Shown one piece after another: positions 16,147-26,054 of a DNA stretch of 62,866 nucleotides. The stretch comes from Prevotella sp. (GTDB taxonomy: Bacteria; Bacteroidota; Bacteroidia; Bacteroidales; Bacteroidaceae), in assembly GCA_017449495.1 (NCBI GenBank), contig JAFTFO010000004.1, positions 1-62,866 of the forward strand. Direction: 5' to 3'. How positions within the stretch are numbered: position 1 is the stretch's first letter; every line of letters starts with the position of its first letter. A model generated the notes under the pieces. It searched no databases and had not been told where the DNA came from. It saw only the letters and a program-made list of their open reading frames with translations. A program made the translations under genes and the position numbers.

Positions 16147-19100
16147 TATCGTGTTAATGAGAACTTGACGGAGAGGCCGAAGTCGTGGGTGGTTGTGGGA
16201 TAGCTGCTGGAGGATAGCAGTGGGGTGTTGGTCTGCGAGTCGTAATAGGCGGTGAGAGTGAGCAGACGCGAAAGGGTGTAATCGGCCATGAAGGAGAGTT
16301 TGAAGGCAGAGTTGCCACTTGAGGCGGAGGAAATGCCCGAGGCGATATCACGGGTGATAGAAGCCTGACTGCGCAGAGACACGTCGAGACGCAGGTTCAA
16401 GTCATGATTGACACCGGACTTTGAACTTTGAGTTTTGGAGTTTGATTTTTGATCCTGAGACTTTGAGTTCTTGCCCTTCTGGGCCTTGCCAATCTTACGG
16501 TTAGCCTTATTGCCGAAGAGGTTGAAGTCCTGAATCTTATAGCTGAAGCCAAGAACCCAGTCACGGCTGAGGGCTTCGTTGAGCTGCACACTGGTCATGG
16601 AGAGGTTAAGTACTCGCGTGGTGCGATACTCAACCTTCGCCGTGAGGTTGTTCTGGAACGTAGCATCGATACCCAGCAGCGGAGAGAAGGCCTCGTTGAT
16701 GCTGACAGTCGACACATTATACATCGACGACGGCTGGAGGGCACCAGTGCTCATGCTGGCGATGAATCCCAGACCGTTCATATATTCCTGCCACGAACTG
16801 TATGAAGCATAGCTGCCGACACTGTAAACGGACTTATAGGCGTGGTTGATGTTAACGCTCTTCAGATGGTCGCGGATCCAAGGTAACTTCGAGAGTCCGG
16901 AATAACGGAAGGACCAGTTAGGCAGCATGCGTGTGATGGCTGGGAAGATGTCGAGCGACGAGCCTGCCCCTACCGTATAAGCAGAGAGGAAAGCTGGCAC
17001 GAGGACATCGGCCCCATAAGGGTTGACAGGTGAAATGTCGGAGGTGGGTAGCGAGTAGGTGGCAATGGCCTCGTCATACTGTGCCTGCACACGCTGCTGG
17101 AACTGAGGGATGAGTTCGCGGAAGTGGTCGAAGGCGTCAGACTGGTAGCCGTTATTGGCGTCACCCATACCAGCAAGTGAACCCCGGAGCGAGATGGTGG
17201 TCATGTTGAATGAGCCACTATAGGTGGTGGGCATGCCAGCATACATGAACTGGATGCTACGGGCACGGTTGTCTGTACGCGAGGCATTGAGGTCGATCTT
17301 CAGGTCAGTGACAGGCTCCAGGACAGCACGGATCTGCAAGTCTTTGTTGCTGTTGACGGTGGCCGACGACGTGGCGACGCTGTCATTAGTGAGCAGCCAG
17401 CCGTTGTCGAAGGCCTTGTCGATATAACTGTCGCCAATCAATCCGAAGGCGAAGTCGAGACCTGGCGATAGGACACTGCCTGTGCGCTGGCCGAACATAT
17501 CACCCACATTGGGAACGAAGCCTGGCAGGTTCATCGTGTACTGGCTGCGGAAACTGATATTCATGCTGCGTACCATCATCAGCAGGCGGGCCGCACTCTG
17601 GGCCGGCTTATACCACCACTCGTTCTCGAGAGGTTCCTTGGGCACCACACTGATCATCAGCTGGACGGTATCGCGGTTCTTGATGAGAATCTTGTTCTGG
17701 TCGATGACCTTGTACTTCACGTCATAGGGTTTCCCCTCCTTGGTACGGGCGGTGACGATGAGACGCTTGGAGTTCTTGTTGTGGGCCACGGTGGTTGTGG
17801 TGTCCATCTTCAGGGTGATCTCACGCTGATATGACTTGGGGGTCTTCGTTTTCTGGTCGTCCTTACCGTCCTTGGCATCCTTAGCGTTCTTGGCATTGCG
17901 GCTATTACGCTGATTATTGTTACGTCGTGATGTGGAGGCTGCCTTCTTGAAACGTTCGTTGGCAGTCTTCAGGAACGGGATGTGATTATAGAGCGTCTCG
18001 AGGTTGAGGGAACTGTTGATGGTGAGGTTACGGTTGGTGTTGATGGTATTGCCATAGCTCGTGCCATCGTCCAGCTCCGTTCCTCTCACCCATGCGTAAC
18101 GGGCCGTATAGGAAGCATCGCTGTTAAGCCAGTCGAAGATGGGCAGCTTATTCAACGGCAGCTGGTAGCTGGCGGTGACCTGCTGCTGGTAGTCGAGCGG
18201 TGTACCGAGGTTGCGGATACTCTGCCAGACGGAGTCTTTCCAGGCCGTATAATGATCGGGATAGAGATCTTTGTTCACAGGAGTATATGGTTCCTCGATC
18301 TGTGCCCGGGTGCCAGACTGGAAGTTGAAGTGCAGATTCTTGGTGAAGTCCCATCGCAGGGTGAAGTCACGGTTCCAGAGGAACTGCTCGTTGAAGCGCA
18401 AAGGCATGCTCTGGTTCTCGAGGCTTTCGAGGTCGCGTTCCTGCATCTCGTAGTAGTCGCGTGACATCTGGGTGTTGAAGCCGATGTTCTGTGGCAGATA
18501 GTTCAGTCCGAGTGCCTTGGGGAAGTTGAGCCACTTCGACTTGCCCTTGAGCTTCTTGAACGGTTCCCAAGTCTTATAGACGGGCGAGTAGGTATAGCTG
18601 AGTGATCCGCGCCACTCGTCGCGCTTCTCATAGACAGTCGTCTCACCTGAGGTGTAGTAATGCGAGTGGCTGTAGGAGAATGAGAAGTTGGCGGGGTCGT
18701 AGGGCATGGGATGACGCTTGGTCTTCAGTCCCCAGCGGATGTTGGAGAGGGCGAAGTTGGTGTTGGTGGTCTTTGTGACTGCCAGCGACTCGATACTGTC
18801 GCGCTCATGCTGTGAGGCAGCTGCATCAATGGCGTCGCCAAGCAGCATGTCGTTGTCGAGGGGGTTATAACGGGGACGTATCTCATCCTTCGTCACAGAA
18901 TAGTAGAGCGGTGCACTGACCTTTGCCTTGTCGGGAAAGAACTTGCCGAGTTCGAGCGAGGTGGTGACGGAGAAATTCTTCTGCGTATCCGTAGAGCGTT
19001 GCATGACGCCCTCCTCCAGTCCGCCGAAGCCGTCGCTGACATAACGGCCTGTCACGTTCACATAGCCGAAATCGGAGAGCTGTACCTTCAGATTTCCTGA

Positions 19101-22100
19101 GGCCGCCCAGCCACCGTCGTTATTGCTCTCCAGCAATCGCAGTTCGTTGACCCAGACCTCACCCGACTTAATCTCTCCTGACACGTTGCGCACACCGATC
19201 ATCATCACCTTCACGTCGCCGATGGTGGGGTTACCCATCACGCTGACCTTATTACCGGGGCTGTCGGGGTCGTAACCGCTGAACAGCTGGTTATAGCTGG
19301 CACCACCTTGGGACTTTTTCACGTTACGGTCTTTCTTCACATTCGTGAACACGCTCAGGTCGATGTCGAGCATGTTCTCCTGTGGCCACACCTGACGGCG
19401 GTCGGCATTGGAGTATTTGTTGTAGTCGCTACGGTCGGGCGTTAACTGGAGGGGTATCTCGTATTCGTAGTAGTTGTTCTTGTAGTCACTACCCAAACGG
19501 ATGAATACGGCCAGCTGGTTGTCTTGCAGGTTGGTAACATCGGGCACGAGGTGGTTGGCGTGGACAAACATCTGCAGTCGCTTATACTGCCTGAGGTCGA
19601 GCGACGTCTTCTTGTAGACAGCCTTCGACTCGCCGTGTTGCATATTCTTCACCACCATGTTCAGGGCCTGCTCGTTGTTCTCTACGAGTTGTGGCTGTGA
19701 GGGGTCTGTAGCACGACTGATGCCCGGTGGTAGCACATAGTTCACAGGAGTCTTATCGTTGTTCTCCTCGATATTGACGGCACTCACCTCGAAAGTGGCG
19801 GTCTCTGTGGCCGAGGTGTTCAGGCTCTGCTTGTAGATACGCCACTCGCCACGCACGAGGTCGAGACTGCCAAAGCGCAATACGATGGGCTTCTGGAAGC
19901 CTGTCATGAACATTCGCATGAAGCGCATGCTGGTGAAGTCGTTGATGGCTCCTATCCGATTCACGTATTTTGTGAGGGGGATACGGAACTGGTACCAGTT
20001 GACACTCGCCGTGTCACCATTACGGAGCTTCACACTGCTGGTGCGCATATCGGTAATAAAACAGTCGGCAGGAGGCGCTCCGTTATGGTAGGCATCGAGG
20101 ATCTCTGGCGAGATGCGCACACGATACTGGTAGTAGCGCTCCTGCTCGTTCAACGTGAAGTCCTGGTTGATATCCTCCACATCCGGGCCTGCCTTGTAAC
20201 TGGTATCGTATGACTCTGTCTGATCCTCCGTCTCTGGCGAGTTACCCTGAGGATTGTTATACAGCTTATAACGGTCGAGGATGCTCCGTCGCTCGTTGTC
20301 GTAGTCGGAACCACGGAAGTAGTGGTAGTCGTCGCCAGCAGGGTCGTTACGCCAGGCCTGAATGATACTGTCGTTGGTGATGGTACCACTGTTCACCACC
20401 TCGTCGAGCCACTGCTTATAGGCCCCGTACTCGCGCTCTTCGTCGTCGTTGAGTCCGTTGAGTCCTGTATCCTGAAGGCGTCGCGACCCGCTGGTGGTGG
20501 CGAAGGCATAGGTCTGAGTGGCCTGCACAGGAATCTTACCCCACTGGGTGGTGGTATAGTTGCTGGTGCCGTCGACAGGCATGCCACTCTCATAGAACTT
20601 CTTCCCGTCGCGCAGGATATCCTCGGAGATCTCACCCAGATCGAAGTAGAGGTCACCGCTGTAATCTGAGGCGTTGCCCTGCTGACGGGTATAGATGAAG
20701 GGGTCGAGCATCCAGAACTCGATATACTCGATGTTGGCCTGTTCGAAGTCGTTGGTCTCGAGTTTGCGCATCATGCCTCCCCACTTCGTCTCGGGCTGTC
20801 GGAGGGTTCCGTCGCTGTTGAAGTCATGCGTCAGGTTGTAGGGTCCACGCTCTGAGGGGTAATAGGCGAGGTTCAGCACAGACAGTGTCGAGGTGGCGCC
20901 GTTGTAGGTGCTCTGGTCACGGTTGGGATAAAGTTCTTTCACATACACCTCTCTCACATAATGGTTCGACAACTGGTCCAGGTCGCTCTTGATGTGACTG
21001 GGGGTGAGCGTCGAGCTGCGCCGCGTAAAGATAGGGTCTACATTATACCACGCCAGAAGTGCGCGGTTATAACCACTGGTGACGCCAGTCTTGTCAACAC
21101 TCTCAGAAAACATCGTCGGCACACTTGAAAGTGTCCACGACTTAGGTTGTCCTACAGAGATGTAATTCTTCGTGTTCTCGAAGTCGTCGATATATGAGGC
21201 ATTGTCCTGTGTGTCGCTGGCGGTGCCTGCTATCAGCTGGGCGAACTCTCCCGTAAAGGAGATGTGGGAAGGCTGCTTCACATGGAGGAAGGGTATCTTG
21301 TTGAGCATCGATGTGAGCCACTGCGACTCCTGCTTCCAGTTGACGTTCAGACCCCAGATGGTGTTGTTAAGCGGCTCCTCGCCCATCGTTACCTTCGAGA
21401 TAAGTGCCTGCTCGGAGAGATGCATCAGCGTACCACCCAACTGGAAGTTCTTCGAGAAGTCATACTCCCAGTTCAGACCGATCATCGTCTTTCGTTGCAT
21501 ACCATATTCGGTGTTCGACTCCAACGACACGCTGACATTCGTACCAGCGTCGATGATGCTCTGGTTCAGGATAGTCACCTCACCAGCAGAGTAGTCCACC
21601 GAGTAGTCGGAGCCTTCTGTCAGTGTCACACCACCAGCAGTGACGACGACAGAGCCACGAGGCACGTTGTAGGCACCCAGCGAGATGACGTTGGCAGAGG
21701 AGCCTTTATATAGGCCCGTCATCATGAACTTATCCTTTTCGGCATTCTGCTTCGCCACCGTCTTCGTGGAGTCGTAGAGCTGGCTGAACACATAGGTCTC
21801 TGCCTCTTCAGCACTCAGTCCGTTCTTCCGCAGCTGGGTACGCAGATAGTCGCCGAAAGGCTCTGCTGAAGGCAGGAACACCCTACCATTCTGCACGGTA
21901 TAGCCTTCCACAAAGTCGAAATAGCCGTTGGAGTTTGGCTTGTTATTATTATCCAGACGGTCACAGCCTAAGAGCTTAATGAGCGACGTACCCTTCACCC
22001 GCTGGTCAGGGATGTAGGTCAGATAGACACCTGCCGTATCACTCTGGTACTTGATGTCGAGGCGGAACTTTTCCTTCTGCACCGTCGAGGCCAGATAATA

Positions 22101-23639
22101 GACGTTCTTCATCATCAGCCGCCAGTTATACTGGGAGGGATTACAGGAGGTGTTACGCAGTGCTTTGACAAAGAGGGCCTGAGAGGTCTCAGTGAGGTCG
22201 CTGGCAAACTCACCCACCTGATAGGTCTGACCTCCCAGCGTATACTCGTATGCCACAGCCAAGACCTGATCGGTTTGGAGTCCTGTCTTCAGGGAGATAT
22301 ATCCCAACGACTTGTTGATTGTGTACTCTGATGAACTGAGCAGACGGGCACTCGACAGTTTCTCGTAGTCGATACCATTCTCGAAGTTGGGTATTCCCAT
22401 CAAGACCGTACTGGTCTGATCGAGGTCGCGGGCAGCAGCATAGTTGACGGCAAGGGTCTCATATTCGGTGTTGGCCGCATTGCTTGGGACTGCCTGTCCT
22501 TTCACGCTCCAATAATTGTTTCCCACCCGTGACTGTTCGCCAAGGTCTGCCAAAGCGACAATGTTTCGTGTATTGGTCGTGGTACCCGATTTGTTCGTCA
22601 CCCACACCTCCACGCGGTTAATCTCTACACCTGTGGCCAGGTTCGGCAACTTCGACATGGCCTCATCGTAATGCTCACGGAAGTAATGAGAGAGGAAGAA
22701 ATGACGATTCTCCTCATAGTCGGCGGCATCAAGTTCGAAGGCTGTGGTCTGAGTACCGCCCTTCGAGGATACGCTCTTCGTCGAGGACTTCTTCTGAGAG
22801 AGCACCGTCTGTAACTTCAGTTTGCCAAACTGCATGTCGGTCCTGATACCAAAGAGACTCGAAGCGCCCTTCACCAGCGAGTTGTTTGAGGGGAACGACA
22901 CGTTTCCACCTTCCACGAGCTTGATAATCTCATCCTCCTTGCCTTCGTATTTCAGTTTCAGGTTCTGAGCGTCGAAATCGAAGGTGGCATCGGTGTTGTA
23001 GTTCAGGTTCATGTTCACCTTGTCGCCCACCTTGCCGTTCACACTCAGGTTAATCTTCTCGTCGAAGTCGAAGGCTGTTGTCTTACGGTTTCGGATAGGC
23101 AGCGAGGGATTATCGATGCTCTTGATATTCGCACCGACCTTCAGCTCTGCCGTTCCCTGTGTCTTGATGCGCACACCTCCGGGACCGAAGATCTTCTCTG
23201 CCGGCCCCAAGTCGAAGTGCATGTCGGCGAAGGAGAACTTATCTTGTCCCTTGGCTGTCACATTCTCTGCATTCTTCTTACGGAAGAAGTCGTGCAGGAC
23301 ACGCTGTTCACTCCACTTGGCATATTCCTCTGGAGTCATCAGTACAGGGGCGTTCAGATAGGAGTCACCTATCTTTGACCCCACGTAGTAGACGTTGGCG
23401 GAGTCGTCATATTCCACTGTCTGACGGATGTTGTCTGGACGCTTCAAGTCTATGGCCGACGAGTCGAGGTCTGCCACCTCAACAGGTGCCGTCTTCTGTA
23501 TCCGCCAACGGGCCTTCTGAGTGCTCAGCGAGTCTTCTTGCGCCTGCGCCCGCGAATAAAAGAAGATAAAAGAAGATAGAAGGAGATAGAAGGAGATAGA
23601 AGACAAAAGACCTACTGCTTTCTTGCACGCAGAAGTCAT
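16146..23639 (-). CDS. sprA: SprA, outer-membrane translocon protein of type IX secretion
   Basis: Giant beta-barrel that forms the type IX secretion channel; about 2,500 aa, the family size. Seen: signal peptide MTSACKKAVGLLSSISF... ending AQAQ, N-terminal KFSFADMHFDLGPAEKIFGP, VRIKTQGTAELKVGANIKS and DEKINLSVNGKVGDKVNMNL, and aromatic-rich strands throughout, ending in VKFSLTR. The frame opens at a GTG (23699) overlapping the ruvA stop, but ATG 23639 gives a standard signal peptide. Odd: that signal peptide is encoded by a GAAGATAGAAG simple repeat, and a Lys/Ser/Gln-rich tract near the end (16417-16470) comes from another simple repeat. A second low-complexity Lys/Asn/Asp stretch lies at ~17845-17945. 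Confidence 0.95.
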   Translation of the reverse strand: MTSACKKAVGLLSSISFYLLLSSFIFFYSRAQAQEDSLSTQKARWRIQKTAPVEVADLDSSAIDLKRPDNIRQTVEYDDSANVYYVGSKIGDSYLNAPVLMTPEEYAKWSEQRVLHDFFRKKNAENVTAKGQDKFSFADMHFDLGPAEKIFGPGGVRIKTQGTAELKVGANIKSIDNPSLPIRNRKTTAFDFDEKINLSVNGKVGDKVNMNLNYNTDATFDFDAQNLKLKYEGKEDEIIKLVEGGNVSFPSNNSLVKGASSLFGIRTDMQFGKLKLQTVLSQKKSSTKSVSSKGGTQTTAFELDAADYEENRHFFLSHYFREHYDEAMSKLPNLATGVEINRVEVWVTNKSGTTTNTRNIVALADLGEQSRVGNNYWSVKGQAVPSNAANTEYETLAVNYAAARDLDQTSTVLMGIPNFENGIDYEKLSSARLLSSSEYTINKSLGYISLKTGLQTDQVLAVAYEYTLGGQTYQVGEFASDLTETSQALFVKALRNTSCNPSQYNWRLMMKNVYYLASTVQKEKFRLDIKYQSDTAGVYLTYIPDQRVKGTSLIKLLGCDRLDNNNKPNSNGYFDFVEGYTVQNGRVFLPSAEPFGDYLRTQLRKNGLSAEEAETYVFSQLYDSTKTVAKQNAEKDKFMMTGLYKGSSANVISLGAYNVPRGSVVVTAGGVTLTEGSDYSVDYSAGEVTILNQSIIDAGTNVSVSLESNTEYGMQRKTMIGLNWEYDFSKNFQLGGTLMHLSEQALISKVTMGEEPLNNTIWGLNVNWKQESQWLTSMLNKIPFLHVKQPSHISFTGEFAQLIAGTASDTQDNASYIDDFENTKNYISVGQPKSWTLSSVPTMFSESVDKTGVTSGYNRALLAWYNVDPIFTRRSSTLTPSHIKSDLDQLSNHYVREVYVKELYPNRDQSTYNGATSTLSVLNLAYYPSERGPYNLTHDFNSDGTLRQPETKWGGMMRKLETNDFEQANIEYIEFWMLDPFIYTRQQGNASDYSGDLYFDLGEISEDILRDGKKFYESGMPVDGTSNYTTTQWGKIPVQATQTYAFATTSGSRRLQDTGLNGLNDDEEREYGAYKQWLDEVVNSGTITNDSIIQAWRNDPAGDDYHYFRGSDYDNERRSILDRYKLYNNPQGNSPETEDQTESYDTSYKAGPDVEDINQDFTLNEQERYYQYRVRISPEILDAYHNGAPPADCFITDMRTSSVKLRNGDTASVNWYQFRIPLTKYVNRIGAINDFTSMRFMRMFMTGFQKPIVLRFGSLDLVRGEWRIYKQSLNTSATETATFEVSAVNIEENNDKTPVNYVLPPGISRATDPSQPQLVENNEQALNMVVKNMQHGESKAVYKKTSLDLRQYKRLQMFVHANHLVPDVTNLQDNQLAVFIRLGSDYKNNYYEYEIPLQLTPDRSDYNKYSNADRRQVWPQENMLDIDLSVFTNVKKDRNVKKSQGGASYNQLFSGYDPDSPGNKVSVMGNPTIGDVKVMMIGVRNVSGEIKSGEVWVNELRLLESNNDGGWAASGNLKVQLSDFGYVNVTGRYVSDGFGGLEEGVMQRSTDTQKNFSVTTSLELGKFFPDKAKVSAPLYYSVTKDEIRPRYNPLDNDMLLGDAIDAAASQHERDSIESLAVTKTTNTNFALSNIRWGLKTKRHPMPYDPANFSFSYSHSHYYTSGETTVYEKRDEWRGSLSYTYSPVYKTWEPFKKLKGKSKWLNFPKALGLNYLPQNIGFNTQMSRDYYEMQERDLESLENQSMPLRFNEQFLWNRDFTLRWDFTKNLHFNFQSGTRAQIEEPYTPVNKDLYPDHYTAWKDSVWQSIRNLGTPLDYQQQVTASYQLPLNKLPIFDWLNSDASYTARYAWVRGTELDDGTSYGNTINTNRNLTINSSLNLETLYNHIPFLKTANERFKKAASTSRRNNNQRNSRNAKNAKDAKDGKDDQKTKTPKSYQREITLKMDTTTTVAHNKNSKRLIVTARTKEGKPYDVKYKVIDQNKILIKNRDTVQLMISVVPKEPLENEWWYKPAQSAARLLMMVRSMNISFRSQYTMNLPGFVPNVGDMFGQRTGSVLSPGLDFAFGLIGDSYIDKAFDNGWLLTNDSVATSSATVNSNKDLQIRAVLEPVTDLKIDLNASRTDNRARSIQFMYAGMPTTYSGSFNMTTISLRGSLAGMGDANNGYQSDAFDHFRELIPQFQQRVQAQYDEAIATYSLPTSDISPVNPYGADVLVPAFLSAYTVGAGSSLDIFPAITRMLPNWSFRYSGLSKLPWIRDHLKSVNINHAYKSVYSVGSYASYSSWQEYMNGLGFIASMSTGALQPSSMYNVSTVSINEAFSPLLGIDATFQNNLTAKVEYRTTRVLNLSMTSVQLNEALSRDWVLGFSYKIQDFNLFGNKANRKIGKAQKGKNSKSQDQKSNSKTQSSKSGVNHDLNLRLDVSLRSQASITRDIASGISSASSGNSAFKLSFMADYTLSRLLTLTAYYDSQTNTPLLSSSSYPTTTHDFGLSVKFSLTR
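16417..16470. repeat. Simple repeat (ACTTTGA-type) in sprA
   Basis: Degenerate head-to-tail ACTTTGA/GTTTGA words encode the polar tract SKSQDQKSNSKTQSSKSG in SprA. Neighbouring sprA sequence is GC-richer and not repetitive. Confidence 0.65.
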
Positions 23640-23697
23640 GTCCTCTATCTTCGTGGTCAAGACCACGTATCTTCTTATATCTTCCTCTATCTTCTTC
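23562..23697. repeat. GAAGATAG inverted-repeat element at the ruvA-sprA junction
   Basis: Purine-rich array AGAAGATAGAAGGAGATAG (23565-23604) faces its pyrimidine-rich complement at 23641-23697, which contains an extra hairpin CGTGGTC-TT-GACCACG and the word shared with the four-helix element (GAAGATAGAGGACAT on the minus strand). It covers the sprA start and signal-peptide codons. Confidence 0.75.
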
Positions 23698-24298
23698 ACT
23701 TGATCTGTTTCAAGGCGAGCTTCACGACTTGCTCTACTGGCAGGTCGGGCTGCTGCTGTAGAATCTGCATCACCACCTTCTGAGTGGGAGCGGGTGCAAA
23801 GCCAAGCATCGTCAGAGCACTGACTGCCTCGTCCTTCACCTGATTGTTCACGGGTGCCTGCACCTGGCCACCAGCTGGAATCTCATCGGTAATGCCAAGA
23901 GCAACGATCTTGTCTCTCAGATCCACGATGATACGCTGGGCCGTCATCTTACCAATACCCTTGATATTCTGTATCAATCGGGCATTACCAGTAGATATGG
24001 CATTGCACAGCTCACTGACGCTCATGCCAGAGAGCATCATACGGGCCGTATTGGCCCCCACGCCGTTCACAGTGATCAGCTGCAAGAACATCTCGCGCTC
24101 TTTCCTGTTCACAAAGCCGAAGAGCACGTGTGCATCCTCGCGAATAGCCTCGTAGACATAGAGCTTCACCTCTTTCTTTCCCTGAATGGCACTAAACGTG
24201 TTCAGCGAAATGCTCAGACCGTAGCCCACGCCACCAGCCTCCACCGTTGCCAGGGCCGGTGTCAGCTCAGTCAGTTCACCTTTGATATATTCAATCAT
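23696..24298 (-). CDS. ruvA: Holliday junction branch migration protein RuvA
   Basis: Tetrameric junction-binding partner of RuvB. Seen: N-terminal OB fold (MIEYIKGELTELTPALATVE), helix-hairpin-helix segments LQLITVNGVGANTARMMLSG and LIQNIKGIGKMTAQRIIVDL, a Gln/Pro linker, and the C-terminal RuvB-binding helices. 200 aa is typical. Its stop codon overlaps the possible GTG of sprA by 4 bp (GTGA), so the two may be translated together. Confidence 0.96.
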   Translation of the reverse strand: MIEYIKGELTELTPALATVEAGGVGYGLSISLNTFSAIQGKKEVKLYVYEAIREDAHVLFGFVNRKEREMFLQLITVNGVGANTARMMLSGMSVSELCNAISTGNARLIQNIKGIGKMTAQRIIVDLRDKIVALGITDEIPAGGQVQAPVNNQVKDEAVSALTMLGFAPAPTQKVVMQILQQQPDLPVEQVVKLALKQIK

Positions 24299-24462
24299 AT
24301 TGTTGTCGTTTACGAGAATTTACCTCTTTATTAACGTAACTGTAGTAGGTTTTATTGCATCTTGAGGGAAAAAACGGAGTTTTGGTATTGCTGCATAAAC
24401 AAGAAATGATAGTTCTTCGATAAAAATCTGTGCAAAATGTAACATAATTCGGAAAAATAATG

Positions 24463-24470
24463 TACTTTTG
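24463..24470 (+). promoter_or_regulatory. -7 box of ddh
   Basis: TACTTTTG followed by CACGCAGG, 41 nt before the ddh ATG; matches TAnnTTTG. The upstream AT-rich stretch has no sharp -33 box. Confidence 0.65.
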
Positions 24471-24511
24471 CACGCAGGAAGAGAGAATCAACCGACAAAA
24501 GACATTAGATT

Positions 24512-25411
24512 ATGAAGAAAATCAGAGCAGCCGTCGTAGGTTACGGCAACATTGGAAAGTATGCCCTCGAGGCATTAGAGACAGCCCCCGACTTCGAAGT
24601 GGCAGGCATCGTGCGCCGCAATGGTGCAGAGAACAAGCCCGCAGAACTGGCACAGTATGAGGTGGTGAAAGACATCAAGGAACTGAAAGATGTCGATGTG
24701 GCCATCCTCGCCACACCGACACGCTCGTGTGAGGAATATGCCAACATGATACTGCCCCTCGGCATCAATACCGTCGACTCGTTCGATATCCACACTAATA
24801 TCCGCGGCTATCGTGAGCGTCTGATGAAACTCAACAAGGATACGAATACCGTCAGCGTGATTGCTGCTGGATGGGATCCGGGCAGCGACTCCATCGTGCG
24901 CACCCTCATGCAGAGCCTCGCACCTAAGGGCCTCTCCTACACAAACTTCGGCCCCGGCATGTCGATGGGCCACAGCGTCTGCGTGCGCTCGAAGGCTGGC
25001 GTGAAGAACGCCCTCTCGATGACGATTCCCCTCGGCGAGGGCATCCATCGCCGCATGGTGTACGTAGAGTTGGAGGATGGTGCCAAGCTCGACGAGGTGA
25101 CAGCAGCCATCAAGGCCGATCCCTACTTCGCTTCTGACGAGACGCACGTGTTCCAGGTGGAGAGCGTCGACGACGTTCGCGACATGGGTCACGGCGTAAA
25201 CCTCGTCCGCAAGGGTGTCAGCGGCAAGACCCAGAACCAGCGTCTGGAGTTTAACATGTCGATCAACAACCCCGCCCTGACAGGTCAGGTGCTGGTGAAC
25301 GTGGCTCGTGCCTCCATGCGCCTGCAGCCCGGTTGCTACACGATGGTCGAGATCCCCGTCATCGACATGCTTCCCGGTGAGCGTGCTGACCTCATCGAGC
25401 ACCTTGTTTAA
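24512..25411 (+). CDS. ddh: meso-Diaminopimelate D-dehydrogenase
   Basis: NADPH-dependent enzyme giving meso-diaminopimelate in one step from tetrahydrodipicolinate, for lysine and peptidoglycan. Seen: N-terminal Rossmann motif AAVVGYGNIGKYALEAL, DVAILATPTRS, NTVDSFDIH, the substrate region AAGWDPGSDSIVRTL and FGPGMSMGHS. 299 aa is slightly shorter than the ~320 aa of other families and typical of Bacteroidales. purN follows after 5 nt, so they share a transcript. Confidence 0.93.
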   Translation: MKKIRAAVVGYGNIGKYALEALETAPDFEVAGIVRRNGAENKPAELAQYEVVKDIKELKDVDVAILATPTRSCEEYANMILPLGINTVDSFDIHTNIRGYRERLMKLNKDTNTVSVIAAGWDPGSDSIVRTLMQSLAPKGLSYTNFGPGMSMGHSVCVRSKAGVKNALSMTIPLGEGIHRRMVYVELEDGAKLDEVTAAIKADPYFASDETHVFQVESVDDVRDMGHGVNLVRKGVSGKTQNQRLEFNMSINNPALTGQVLVNVARASMRLQPGCYTMVEIPVIDMLPGERADLIEHLV

Positions 25412-25416
25412 AAGAA

Positions 25417-26013
25417 ATGACCGAAGTTAATATTGCGATTTTCGTGTCAGGCAGTGGCACCAACTGCGAGAACCTGATCAGACATTTTGCTGACCATGAG
25501 AGCATTCATCCTGCACTCGTGGTCAGCAATAAGCCTGATGCCTACGCTCTTGTGAGGGCAGAACGGCTGGGAGTGCCTACGGCCGTCACGCCGAAGGCCG
25601 ACCTGAATAATCCCGACGTGATGCTGCCACTGCTGCGGAAGTATGACATTGGCTTCATCGTGTTAGCAGGATTCCTGCCACTCGTGCCGAATTTCCTGAT
25701 CGACGCCTATCCGCACCGTATCATCAATATCCATCCGGCCTTATTGCCGAAGTACGGCGGCAAGGGCATGTGGGGTCACCACGTGCACGAGGCCGTAAAG
25801 GCGGCGGGTGAGACAGAGACGGGCATGACCGTCCATTGGGTGACGCCCGTCTGCGATGCCGGCGAGATTATCGCACAGTTCCGCGTCGCCCTCTCACCTG
25901 ACGACACAGTCGACGACATCGCGGAGAAAGAACACCAACTCGAAATGGAATACTTCCCCAAGGTGGTGGAAGACATCATAAAGAACATCATAAAGAGAGG
26001 CGATCCAACTTAG
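25417..26013 (+). CDS. purN: Phosphoribosylglycinamide formyltransferase
   Basis: Third step of purine synthesis, moving a formyl group from 10-formyl-THF to GAR. Seen: IFVSGSGTNCENLI (phosphate loop), the catalytic stretch RIINIHPALLPKYGGKGMWG, and GMTVHWVTPVCDAGEIIAQ, the GART signature with its Asp. 198 aa is normal. A strong hairpin overlaps the stop codon. Confidence 0.96.
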   Translation: MTEVNIAIFVSGSGTNCENLIRHFADHESIHPALVVSNKPDAYALVRAERLGVPTAVTPKADLNNPDVMLPLLRKYDIGFIVLAGFLPLVPNFLIDAYPHRIINIHPALLPKYGGKGMWGHHVHEAVKAAGETETGMTVHWVTPVCDAGEIIAQFRVALSPDDTVDDIAEKEHQLEMEYFPKVVEDIIKNIIKRGDPT

Positions 26014-26027
26014 GTGGTCGCCTCTCT
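25994..26027 (+). terminator. Terminator of ddh-purN
   Basis: AGAGAGGCGA (25994-26003) pairs with TCGCCTCTCT (26018-26027) and is followed by TCTCGCTTTTTT. The purN stop codon lies in the loop. Confidence 0.9.
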
Positions 26028-26054
26028 TCTCGCTTTTTTGAAACTAATTCCCAA

